64,000 nucleotides of DNA from Streptomyces sp. TLI_171 (GTDB lineage: Bacteria > Actinomycetota > Actinomycetes > Streptomycetales > Streptomycetaceae), in the NCBI RefSeq assembly GCF_003610255.1, contig NZ_RAPS01000001.1:7529001-7593000 (forward strand). Reading direction: 5' to 3'. This document shows, in pieces, positions 6,549 through 13,764 of the stretch. The position numbers were made by a program, and so were the translations under genes. The notes beneath the pieces are model-generated. The model saw only the letters and a program-made list of their open reading frames with translations. It was not told the DNA's origin and did not search any database. Within the stretch, counting starts at the first letter, position 1, and each line of letters opens with the position of its first letter.

Positions 6549-8360
6549 TCAGCCCGAGGCCGGGACGCGCCACTGTTGGGCGGTGTTGCCCGGGGTGCAG
6601 GTCTCCATGGTGACGCGGTTGCCGGAACCGTTGTCGGTCAGGCAGGTGCTGCCCATGTAGTCCTTCAGGTAGACCGCGCCCTGGGTGGAGGCCGTCGTCA
6701 CGCTCCAACTGGTCAACACGCTGAAGTCGGACTGCAGTTCGATGCTCTTGTCGTTCTCCTGGACCAGCACCGGCTTGCTCTGGTTGCACGGGTACAGCTT
6801 GTACCAGCCGCCCGGGTCGGGCGCCGAGCGGTACCAGCCCCAGGAGGTGTTGCGGTCCATCACCACCGCCGTGCCGCCCGCCAGGTTGTTCGCCGCCAGG
6901 CCGAGGCGCTGTCCCGAGCCCACCGCGGTGATGTACCCCCAGCCCTGCCCGCCGCAGCCCTGCGGCGGGCCGGCCGGGGTCGACCCGGTGGAGCCCGTGC
7001 CGCCCGCACCGCTGCCCGCCGGGGTGGTTGCGGGATTGCCGCCGCCCGGCTGCTGGCCGCCGCTGCCGGAGCCGCCGACGGAACCCCCGACGGAACCCCC
7101 GACGCTGGTCTGGGCGGGCGGGGCGCCGGTGGCGGGCTGACCGGACGTCGACTGCTGGGGCTGCGCCGAGGGCGAGGCCGGATCGGTGGGCGGGGCGGAG
7201 GTGGTGGCGGCGCCGGTGGCGGGGGAGAGGGCGGTGGATCCGGTGGCGCCGGGCGTCGATCCGGTGCCCGAGGTCTGCGCGGCCTCCTTCTTCCACGGCA
7301 CGGTCTCGTACAGCACCGCACCGCCCGCGCCCAGCGAGATCACCACCGGTATCACCACTGGCACCAGCAGCCGACGGCGGCGCCCGGCCGGCCGGGCGGT
7401 CTCCGCGGTACGGGCCGCCGGGTCGGCCCCCGCCGTCGGCGTGGCCGCGGCGGCGGGCGCGCCCAGCGGGGTGGGCTGCTCGGCAACGGTGGCGAGCAGT
7501 GTCCGGGCTGTCACCGGCCGGGCCGCGGAGGGGAGTTCGGCCGCCGCCCGGGCGGCCGCGGCCATCGCCGCCGCGTCCGGGAAGCGGTCCGCCGGGTCCT
7601 TGGCGAGGGCCCGCTCGACGAACGCCCGCACCGGCTCCGGGAACTCCTCCGCCAGCCGGGGCGGGGCCTGCTGGAGGTGCTTGACCACCACCTCCAGCAC
7701 CGTGTCACCCGTGAACGGCGGCTGCCCCGTGAGCAGTTCGAAGCAGACCACGCCGATCGAGTACAGGTCCGAGCGCGGCGTGACCGCCTGCCCGGCCGCC
7801 TGCTCCGGCGCCGCGTACAGGGCCGTGCCCAGCACCGAGTGCGTGGTGGTGAGCTTGGTGCCGGCCATCGCCCGGGCGATCCCGAAGTCGGTGACCACCG
7901 TGCCGCCGCCGTCGCGGACCATGAGGTTCGACGGCTTCAAGTCCCGGTGCACGATGTCCCGTCGGTGTGCGGCGTGCAGTGCGTCCAAGGCGTCCGCGAC
8001 CAGGCCCAGCGCCCGGGACGGCACCATCGGGCCGTCCTGCGCCAGCACCCGGTGCAGCGGGAGGCCCTCGATCAGCTCCATCACGATGTACGTGGCGCGG
8101 ACCTCGGTGTCCGCGGCCGGCTCGCAGTAGTCGATCACCTGGACGATGCCCGGGTGCCGCACCGTCGCCAGGATGCGGGCCTCCCGGCGGAACCGCTCGA
8201 TGAAGTCCTGCTCGTCGCCCAGCCCCGGGTGCATCACCTTGATCGCGACCGCCCGGCCCAGCACCGAGTCCTCGGCCCGCCAGACCTCGCCCATGCCGCC
8301 GCTGCCCAGCCGCTCGCCCAAGGCGTAGCGGCCGCCCAGCACGGTGCCCCGTCCCCACAT
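6549..8360 (-). CDS. Transmembrane Ser/Thr protein kinase with C-terminal ricin-type lectin domain
   Basis: A 603-residue PknB-like receptor kinase. The kinase domain (~8-270) is intact: P-loop LGSGGMGEVW, ATP Lys41 in AIKVMHPG, HRDLKPSN with catalytic Asp140, DFGIAR and the APEQAAG substrate loop. A Pro/Ala linker leads to one transmembrane helix (~328-350). A long Ser/Thr/Gly-rich stalk follows, containing a triple SVGG repeat. The extracellular end (~470-603) is a ricin B-like domain (TAVGSGQRLGLAANN, QQWRVP) expected to bind carbohydrate. The start was taken at the ATG at 8360, 4 bases after GGGGGAA. It probably signals cell-wall or sugar status; the ligand is unknown. Confidence 0.9.
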   Translation of the reverse strand: MWGRGTVLGGRYALGERLGSGGMGEVWRAEDSVLGRAVAIKVMHPGLGDEQDFIERFRREARILATVRHPGIVQVIDYCEPAADTEVRATYIVMELIEGLPLHRVLAQDGPMVPSRALGLVADALDALHAAHRRDIVHRDLKPSNLMVRDGGGTVVTDFGIARAMAGTKLTTTHSVLGTALYAAPEQAAGQAVTPRSDLYSIGVVCFELLTGQPPFTGDTVLEVVVKHLQQAPPRLAEEFPEPVRAFVERALAKDPADRFPDAAAMAAAARAAAELPSAARPVTARTLLATVAEQPTPLGAPAAAATPTAGADPAARTAETARPAGRRRRLLVPVVIPVVISLGAGGAVLYETVPWKKEAAQTSGTGSTPGATGSTALSPATGAATTSAPPTDPASPSAQPQQSTSGQPATGAPPAQTSVGGSVGGSVGGSGSGGQQPGGGNPATTPAGSGAGGTGSTGSTPAGPPQGCGGQGWGYITAVGSGQRLGLAANNLAGGTAVVMDRNTSWGWYRSAPDPGGWYKLYPCNQSKPVLVQENDKSIELQSDFSVLTSWSVTTASTQGAVYLKDYMGSTCLTDNGSGNRVTMETCTPGNTAQQWRVPASG

Positions 8361-8444
8361 CACGTTCCCCCATGACTCCGCCTGACATGACAGGTCGTCA
8401 AGCGGGATCAAGCCAACCATGTCCGGCGTGGAGCCGGGGGCGTT

Positions 8445-8771
8445 TCAGCCAGTGGTCTCGGCGGTGATCCACTCCAGGTAGGCGGGGTCGCCGCCGACCA
8501 CCGGGACGGCGACGATCTCCGGGGTGTCGTAGGAGTGCCGCTCGCCGATGAACGCGGCGAGCCGGTCGCCGAGGCCGGCCCGGGTCTTGAAGTCCACCCG
8601 CCACTCGTCGCCGGACCGGACTTCGCCGTCCCACCAGTACACCGAAGAGATCGGGTGCACCTGCGCGCAGGCTGCCAGGCGTTCCCGCACGACCGCCGCG
8701 GCGAGGTCGCGCGCCTTCGTCTCGTCCTCGTGGGTGGTCGTCACCACGACGTAGCCGTCCTGAGTCTCCAT
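8445..8771 (-). CDS. cutA: CutA divalent-cation tolerance protein
   Basis: A 108-residue CutA1 protein, full length for the family. Conserved features are the opening VVVTTTHEDETKARDLAAAV, LAACAQVHPISSVYWWDGEV, DEWRVDFKTRAG and the HSYDTPEIVAVPVVGGDPAY signature near the C-terminus. CutA forms very stable trimers with PII-like folds. It is linked to copper tolerance in E. coli, but its real role is unclear. The ATG at 8771 matches the normal family start; the much longer frame upstream is not conserved. It lies between the kinase and a membrane protein, all on the minus strand, 35 bp after the latter. Confidence 0.92.
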   Translation of the reverse strand: METQDGYVVVTTTHEDETKARDLAAAVVRERLAACAQVHPISSVYWWDGEVRSGDEWRVDFKTRAGLGDRLAAFIGERHSYDTPEIVAVPVVGGDPAYLEWITAETTG

Positions 8772-8806
8772 GGAGCGAGCGTAGAACGGGCGGCCGGCGG
8801 CGGGCG

Positions 8807-9367
8807 TCAAGCGGTGGCGGCGGTCATGCCGCCCGCGTACTCCGTCTGCTTCGCGGTCTCGGTCAACCAGTCCTGGAAGTGCTCCAGGCGCAGCGGCGGC
8901 GAGGCGGGGAAGTCCGGCCGGAGCGAGCCCTGCGGGAAGAACGCCACCGCGCAGCCCCGGCACAGCCAGGCCGCCCGCCAGACCCCGTGCACCAGCTGCC
9001 ACTGCTCGTAGCGCACCGGCCATCCGCCCTCCGCCAGCCGGCGGCGGCGGGCCGCGACCAGCACCGCCCGGCCGGTCGCCCCGAACACCCCGGCCAGCAG
9101 GAGCACGAGCACGCAGATCGCCAGCGAGCCGAGGACCACGCGGTGGTCGTCCGACCCCAACCCGATCAGGAAGATCAGCAGCGGCAGGATCTGCAGCCCC
9201 GCCAAGGTGAACAGCACCGCGGACGCGGGGCTCAGCAGCTTCGGCTCCCGCGGCACGTCGAGCTGCTCGCGGACGGACGCGTCCAGCGCGGACTGCGGGT
9301 CCAGGACCGCGGCGGAGACGAGAACGGTGTGGTCGGCCGTGCCACAGGCGGGACAGCTGGCGGTCAT
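8807..9367 (-). CDS. Membrane protein with N-terminal zinc-ribbon-like CxxC motifs
   Basis: A 186-residue protein of unknown function. Residues ~4-10 have CPACGTADH and residues ~138-141 have CRGC, two CxxC pairs able to bind one zinc. Between them are two transmembrane helices (LFTLAGLQILPLLIFLIGLG and VVLGSLAICVLVLLLAGVFG). After the helices come a basic stretch (ARRRRLAEGGWPVRYEQWQ) and the Cys-containing tail. The ATG at 9367 starts just before the first Cys pair, which fixes it. Similar proteins in streptomycetes are annotated only as hypothetical. It is 35 bp upstream of cutA and could be transcribed with it. Confidence 0.7.
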   Translation of the reverse strand: MTASCPACGTADHTVLVSAAVLDPQSALDASVREQLDVPREPKLLSPASAVLFTLAGLQILPLLIFLIGLGSDDHRVVLGSLAICVLVLLLAGVFGATGRAVLVAARRRRLAEGGWPVRYEQWQLVHGVWRAAWLCRGCAVAFFPQGSLRPDFPASPPLRLEHFQDWLTETAKQTEYAGGMTAATA

Positions 9368-9868
9368 CGGAACGTGCTCCGGAACTCTCGAACGGGCGTG
9401 ACGGGTGGCTCGGCGCGCCACTGTAGCGGTCCGAGAACGTCGTACGCGCGGGGCCGGACGGTTCGCCGGTCGTCCGGGCCGCCGAGCGCGCCCGCACCGG
9501 ACGGGGTGTCAGGACAGGGTGGCGGAGCCGGTGTCGGCGAGTGGGCGCAGGGCCAGCCCGGCGGCGAGCGCGCGGGAGACGTCCACCCGGTTGACGGCTG
9601 CGCAGTCCCGGTCGAGGACACTGACGGAACTCCGTCCCGGCGGCCGAGAACCTCACCCTCCCGGTGACGGATCGACCTGATGCCGCTCCGGCGCGGGCGA
9701 ACGTAGCAGACCGGGATCGGTCGCGGCACCGGGTCTTCGCCGCCGGGGGCCGGTGGTGGGACGCCCGCGCGGCGGTGAGGATCAGGGACGGGACGAGGGC
9801 GGAGGCCGAGCGGACCTTCCGCCCCCTGCGGGGCTTCGAGCTCCCGAGGGCGAGCACGCCCGGCCGGC
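9368..9868. other. About 500 bp without an intact gene
   Basis: No intact gene is visible between the zinc-ribbon membrane protein and the cupin gene. It holds a short reductase-tail remnant at 9509-9627 (listed separately). On the plus strand there is only a weak frame from 9664, which overlaps the convergent cupin gene and looks like chance. The first ~130 bp presumably include the promoter of the membrane protein/cutA pair. No convincing operator or terminator was seen. Confidence 0.5.
9509..9627 (-). pseudogene. C-terminal remnant of an NAD-dependent epimerase/reductase
   Basis: The minus strand reads DRDCAAVNRVDVSRALAAGL, then ALRPLADTGSATLS and a TGA at 9509-9511. The pattern VDVSRALAAGL-x-RPLADT is the familiar C-terminus of streptomycete NAD-dependent epimerase/reductase proteins. 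Upstream of about 9627 the similarity disappears, and there is no start or Rossmann motif. This is a ~40-codon scar of a deleted gene. The assignment is from memory of the family's tail and should be taken as tentative. Confidence 0.4.
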
Positions 9869-10210
9869 CTAGCCGAGCGCTTCGGGGCTCGGTACGCCGC
9901 TGTAGGCGGGGGCGAAGAACACCAGGACGACCAAGTCCTCGGTGATGTCGTGGAAGCGGTGCGACTCCCGCGCGGGGACGAACAGGGAGCTGCCCGGGGC
10001 GACCTCGACCGTGCGCCCGCCGGAGGTGAAGCGGGCCCGGCCCCGGGTGACGACGTAGATCTCGTCCTCCAGGTGCGGTGACTGGTCGTCAACGGACCCG
10101 GCGGGCAGGGAGTACGTGCCGAAACTGAGCGAGGGCACCCGGAGGTGCTCCGCGTAGTCGGGCGAGCCGTCCGCGGCGGGCCGGAACCGTCCGCTGTCGA
10201 TGATCTCCAT
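9869..10210 (-). CDS. Cupin-domain protein
   Basis: A 113-residue single-domain cupin. The two cupin motifs are seen as an acidic-ligand first motif near SPHLEDEIYVVTRGRARFTS (~46-65, His and Glu as metal ligands) and a second around GSSLFVPARESHRFHDI (~74-90, with the final His). The length is that of a bare beta-barrel. Such proteins can be dioxygenases, isomerases or sensors, so no reaction is assigned. The ATG at 10210 is used because the sequence is conserved from MEIIDSGRF. It follows the hydrolase-reductase fusion after 98 bp on the same strand and could be in its transcript. Confidence 0.8.
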   Translation of the reverse strand: MEIIDSGRFRPAADGSPDYAEHLRVPSLSFGTYSLPAGSVDDQSPHLEDEIYVVTRGRARFTSGGRTVEVAPGSSLFVPARESHRFHDITEDLVVLVFFAPAYSGVPSPEALG

Positions 10211-10308
10211 GGTCGGCGATCCTCGCACGGCCGGGTGGCCCGGGGCGAGGGTGGTCGAGGGCCCGGCCGGGTGGGGCCGGCCGGGGGTTCGGTGGGGGCG
10301 TGGTGGGG

Positions 10309-11772
10309 TCAGGGGGTGGCGGCGGTGATCCGGGTGCGGGGGAAGGTGCGCTGCTCCAGGGCATCGAGGGCGGCGGAGGCGAAGTCGCCGGTGGTGATGC
10401 GGCTGGTGCCCGCGGCGTCCGTCAACGGGGCGTCGGTGGCGGCGACCCGGTAGCGGCCGGTGCGGGGGCCGGGCTCCAGACGGACCGGGGGCGGGCTGAG
10501 GTACGTCCACTCCACCGGGGTGTCGGCGGCCCGGAGCACGTCGAGGGCGGCGGCCTGGTCGCGGGCCGTCTCCACGTACTGCGCGGGAAACCCGGGGGAG
10601 TCGACGAACCGCCGGCCCGGGGCGTACTCCAGGCTGCCGCCGCCGCCCACGAACAGCAGGCGGGCCACACCGGCCTCGGGGAGGGCGGCGAGCAGGGCCT
10701 CGGCGGCGCGCGGGACGAGCCGGTCGGGGCCCTTGAGTGCGGCGACCACCGCGTCGTGACCGGCCAGGACGGAGGCCAGCGCGGCGGCGTCCGCCGCATC
10801 GGCGTCGGCCCGGCCGAGCGGCGTGACCTGGTGGCCCCGGCGGACGGCCTCGCGGGCCAGCTCGCCGCCGAGGTTGCCGCTCGCGCCGAGCACGGCGATC
10901 CGCAGCGGGCGCGGGGCGGGCAGGCGGTCGAGGAAGGCCTCGATCAGCGGGGCGATCTCCGGCAGGCACTCCTCCAGGGCGAAGTGGCCGGTGTCGAGGA
11001 GGTGCACCTCGGCGCCCGGCACGTCCCGCCGGAAGGCCTCTGCGCCGGCCGGGAGGAAGAAGGCGTCGTTGCGGCCCCACAGCACCAGCGTCGGCGGGCG
11101 GTGCTCGCGCAGCCAGCGCTGCCAGACCGGGTACCGCTCGACGTTGCTGTGGTAGTCCAGGGCCAGTGCCGTCTGGGCGGCGCGGCGGCCGGGGAGGTCG
11201 AGGAAGTGCTGGTCGAGCGTCCACCCGTCCGGGGAGATCAGGGACGGGTCGGTGGCACCGCCCTCGTACTGACCGCGCGTCACCTCCAGGGTGAACAGCG
11301 GCTGGACGGCCTCGGCGGCGCCCGGCTCGCCGGTGCGGTGGGCGATCGCGCCGAGCGCCGGCTCGGACAGGCCCTCGGTGTACGCGTTGGCGTTCTGCAC
11401 GATCAGGCCGGTGATCCGCTCCGGCCGGCGGGCCGCCAGCCGGAAGCCGACCGGGCCGCCGAAGTCGAAGGCGAACAGCGCGAAGCGCTCCAGGCCGAGG
11501 GCCAGCACGAAGCCCTCCACGACCTCGGCCAGCGCGTCGAAGGAGAAGACGAAGGACTCCGGGACCTCGGTGTGGCCGAAACCGGGGTAGTCCGGGGCGA
11601 TCAGCCGGTAGCGCGAACCGAGGGCGTCGAACAGGCGGCGGAACTGGTGCGAGGCGGACGGGAAGCCGTGCAGCAGTAACAGGACCGGGGCGGTCTCCGG
11701 TCCGGCGGCGCGGTAGAAGACACGGACGCCGTCGACCTCCACGAAGCGGTGCTCCACGCGGGGCAGGTGCAT
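10309..11772 (-). CDS. Natural fusion: alpha/beta hydrolase plus NAD(P)-binding reductase
   Basis: A 487-residue two-domain protein. Residues ~1-290 are an alpha/beta hydrolase close to haloalkane dehalogenases and epoxide hydrolases. It has LLLLHGFPSASHQFRRL (oxyanion), a nucleophile elbow FAFDFGGPVG with Asp as nucleophile, and GHFALEE with the catalytic His. Residues ~295-487 are an atypical SDR/NmrA domain opening with RIAVLGASGNLGGELAREAV and containing RLLFVGGGGSLEY, like YwnB/biliverdin-reductase-B proteins. Each half is normally a separate protein. The ATG at 11772 has a GGGAGAGCC ribosome site. It is divergent from a TetR regulator with a palindromic operator between them. The substrate is unknown, possibly a xenobiotic. 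Confidence 0.85.
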   Translation of the reverse strand: MHLPRVEHRFVEVDGVRVFYRAAGPETAPVLLLLHGFPSASHQFRRLFDALGSRYRLIAPDYPGFGHTEVPESFVFSFDALAEVVEGFVLALGLERFALFAFDFGGPVGFRLAARRPERITGLIVQNANAYTEGLSEPALGAIAHRTGEPGAAEAVQPLFTLEVTRGQYEGGATDPSLISPDGWTLDQHFLDLPGRRAAQTALALDYHSNVERYPVWQRWLREHRPPTLVLWGRNDAFFLPAGAEAFRRDVPGAEVHLLDTGHFALEECLPEIAPLIEAFLDRLPAPRPLRIAVLGASGNLGGELAREAVRRGHQVTPLGRADADAADAAALASVLAGHDAVVAALKGPDRLVPRAAEALLAALPEAGVARLLFVGGGGSLEYAPGRRFVDSPGFPAQYVETARDQAAALDVLRAADTPVEWTYLSPPPVRLEPGPRTGRYRVAATDAPLTDAAGTSRITTGDFASAALDALEQRTFPRTRITAATP

Positions 11773-11797
11773 GCAGGGCTCTCCCTGGAACGGGCCA

Positions 11798-11817
11798 AAT
11801 GCAGTTGATTCTGCATT
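11798..11817. promoter_or_regulatory. TetR-type operator (AATGCAG-N6-CTGCATT)
   Basis: AATGCAG (11798-11804) and CTGCATT (11811-11817) form a perfect 7-bp inverted repeat with a 6-base AT-rich centre, 20 bp overall. It lies 26 bp upstream of the fusion enzyme's start and ~50 bp upstream of the TetR start. The size and symmetry are typical of TetR operators, and it is the only such element in the gap. Control of both genes by this TetR is inferred. Confidence 0.7.
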
Positions 11818-11866
11818 AGGCTCGATCCTGGCGGACCCGCCGCCACTAACGCAAGAGGAATTCGAT

Positions 11867-12514
11867 TTGGCCGCCGATGTGACCACCGATCAGACCGACG
11901 GGGCGTCAGGACCCGCGCCCGGCACGCAGCGCCCCGGCGGCCGCACCGCCCGCACCCGCGCCTCCGTGCTGGAGGCCGCCCTCGCCGAACTCGTCGAGCA
12001 CGGCTACGCCGACACCCGGATCGACCGGATCGCCGACCGGGCCGGGGTCGCCGCCACCACCGTCTACCGGCGCTGGGGCAGCCTGGAGAACATCGTGGTC
12101 GACCTCGCCGACCACCTGGCCGTCAGCATCTCGCTCGGCGCGGCCGCCACCCTGGAGGAGGACCTGCGCGCCGTCGCCCGCGCCGTCGTCGCCCTGCACG
12201 GCGACCCGGCGCACCGGGCCTGGCTGCGCGCCATGGTCTCCGCCGCGGCGGGCTCCGCGAAGGCGCAGGGCGCGCTCGCCGACGTGCTGGCGCACCGCCG
12301 GGAACTCACCTCGGTGGCGGTCGCCGAGGCACTGGCCCGCGGCGAGGTCCCGTCCGGCACCGACCCGCACGAGGTGATCCGGGCCACCGTCGCCCCGCTC
12401 TACCTGCGGATGTACATCACCGGCGAACCCGTCGGCGAACCCGAGGCCGACCGGGCCGCCGCGGCCGCCGCCCTCGCCGCCCGGGCCGGCCTGTACGTCA
12501 CGGGCACCGGGTGA
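11867..12514 (+). CDS. TetR/AcrR family regulator of the divergent fusion enzyme
   Basis: A ~215-residue TetR regulator. The HTH region reads RASVLEAALAELVEHGYADTRI, then IADRAGVAATTVYRRWGSLE (residues ~30-75). It is followed by an all-helical ligand domain resembling the TetR_C_11/33 type. A TTG at 11867 sits 6 bases after AGAGGAA; the next in-frame start, GTG at 11879, is less well placed but possible. The palindrome at 11798-11817 is its likely operator. Its stop overlaps the start of the next (degenerate Nudix) ORF by 4 bases. The effector is unknown and may be a substrate of the divergent hydrolase-reductase. Confidence 0.85.
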   Translation: MAADVTTDQTDGASGPAPGTQRPGGRTARTRASVLEAALAELVEHGYADTRIDRIADRAGVAATTVYRRWGSLENIVVDLADHLAVSISLGAAATLEEDLRAVARAVVALHGDPAHRAWLRAMVSAAAGSAKAQGALADVLAHRRELTSVAVAEALARGEVPSGTDPHEVIRATVAPLYLRMYITGEPVGEPEADRAAAAAALAARAGLYVTGTG

Positions 12515-12858
12515 CGGGACGTCAGCCGTCGCCCGCGGTCCCGGTGCGGGCCGGCGCGCTGCTGACGGCCGACGGCCGGGCGTGCCTGATCCGGCGTCAG
12601 CGCCCCGGCGACGAGCAGTACACGGTGCCCGGCGGGCCGGTCGCGGCGGGCGAGACGCCGCGGGCGGCGCTCCGCTCCGGGGCCGGGGCCCGGGTCGCCG
12701 CGGTCGAACCGGACGACCCGTGCCGGACCGAGGTGGTGCGGCCGGCGGCGGCGCGGCGACTGCGCCGGTACCCGGACGTCGGGTCCGTGCTCGGCGCGCC
12801 GCCCGGACCGGGGACGGCGCGGCTGCCCGCCATGGGCGAGGCGTGCCGGTGGCGGTGA
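12511..12858 (+). pseudogene. Degenerate Nudix hydrolase ORF
   Basis: A 115-codon frame starts at a GTG overlapping the TetR stop. It begins like a Nudix protein: VRAGALLTADGRACLIRRQR, YTVPGGPVAAGETPRAALR. The Nudix box should continue RExxEExG, but here it reads RSGAGARVAAV. The metal-binding glutamates are absent, and the C-terminal half of the fold is missing. Checking neighbouring frames did not recover the lost motif. It is probably an inactive remnant still translationally coupled to tetR. A non-catalytic Nudix-like protein is less likely because of the shortness. Confidence 0.5.
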
Positions 12859-12865
12859 CGGGGCG

Positions 12866-13585
12866 TCAGGGCAGGTGGGTGAAGGTGCTGGGGACGGGGA
12901 GGGTGGCCCAGTCGGAGAAGGGCCGGACGAGGAGCCGGGCGCGGCCGACGACGTGGTCGGTGGGGACGAAGCCGCCGGCGGGGTTGTGGAGCTGGTTGTA
13001 GCGGGAGTCGTGGGAGTCGTTGCGGTGGTCGCCCATCACCCAGAGGTGGCCGGGCGGGACGGTGACGGTGCCGACCGGGTCGTCGTCGCAGGGGGTGGCG
13101 CCCGGGTAGCGGTAGGGCTCGTCCAGAGGGGCGCCGTTGACCTTCAGGGGCTGGCCCGCGGTGCACTCGACGGTGTCGCCGCCGACCGCGATCACCCGCT
13201 TGATCAGGTCCTTCTCGTCCGCGCCGGGGGCGAGGCCGAGGTGGCTGAGGACGCCCTGGACGGCGCCGGAGAAGCCGCCGGGGGCGGGCTCCTCGGGGAG
13301 CCAGCCGCCCGGGTCGCGGAAGACCACCACCTCACCGCGGTGCGGCTGCTCGCCCAGCCACGGGCTGAGCTTGTCGACCGCGACCCGGTCGCCCTTCTGC
13401 AGGGTGCCCATCATGGAGCCCGACGGGATGACGAACATCTGCACCAGGAAGGTCTTGATCAGGAAGGCGATCAGCAGCGCGACGGTGGCGACGAGCAGCA
13501 GGCCCCGCAGCCGGGACCGGAGCGGGCGGCCCACGGCCGGGACGGCCGCCTCCTCCGACGGCGAGGCGGTGACTGAAGCGGACAA
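12866..13585 (-). CDS. lepB: Type I signal peptidase
   Basis: A 239-residue LepB. One N-terminal transmembrane helix (LLLVATVALLIAFLIKTFLV, ~29-48) anchors it. Box B is VIPSGSMMGTL with catalytic Ser57, and box D is KDLIKRVIAVGGDTVE with the general base Lys129. Box E is GDHRNDSHDSR. It cleaves Sec and Tat signal peptides on the outer membrane face; several secreted enzymes in this window would be its substrates. The start is a TTG at 13585 with a GGGGGGATCCG ribosome site; no ATG or GTG fits. Streptomycetes usually carry several such genes in one cluster, but this one is alone. Confidence 0.92.
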   Translation of the reverse strand: MSASVTASPSEEAAVPAVGRPLRSRLRGLLLVATVALLIAFLIKTFLVQMFVIPSGSMMGTLQKGDRVAVDKLSPWLGEQPHRGEVVVFRDPGGWLPEEPAPGGFSGAVQGVLSHLGLAPGADEKDLIKRVIAVGGDTVECTAGQPLKVNGAPLDEPYRYPGATPCDDDPVGTVTVPPGHLWVMGDHRNDSHDSRYNQLHNPAGGFVPTDHVVGRARLLVRPFSDWATLPVPSTFTHLP

Positions 13586-13764
13586 CGGATCCCCCCGGAC
13601 GGCAGGCCGGCGGCGCGGCCGCCCCCGGACGGCAGCCAGCGTACGGGTGCCACCGGTGTGCGCGGCGTAAGGGGAAGCGGCCGCCGACGCGGGCGGGGCG
13701 GGCGTCCCGCGGCCTGTCCCCCAACCGGCCGCGGGGCGCCCGCCCCTGATGGTGCGTCCGTCGG

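Noticed and set aside
9664..9945. Plus-strand frame of 93 codons between the reductase remnant and the cupin gene
   Set aside because: It has no ribosome site, Arg/Ala-rich composition, no recognisable motif, and overlaps the 3' end of the cupin gene.
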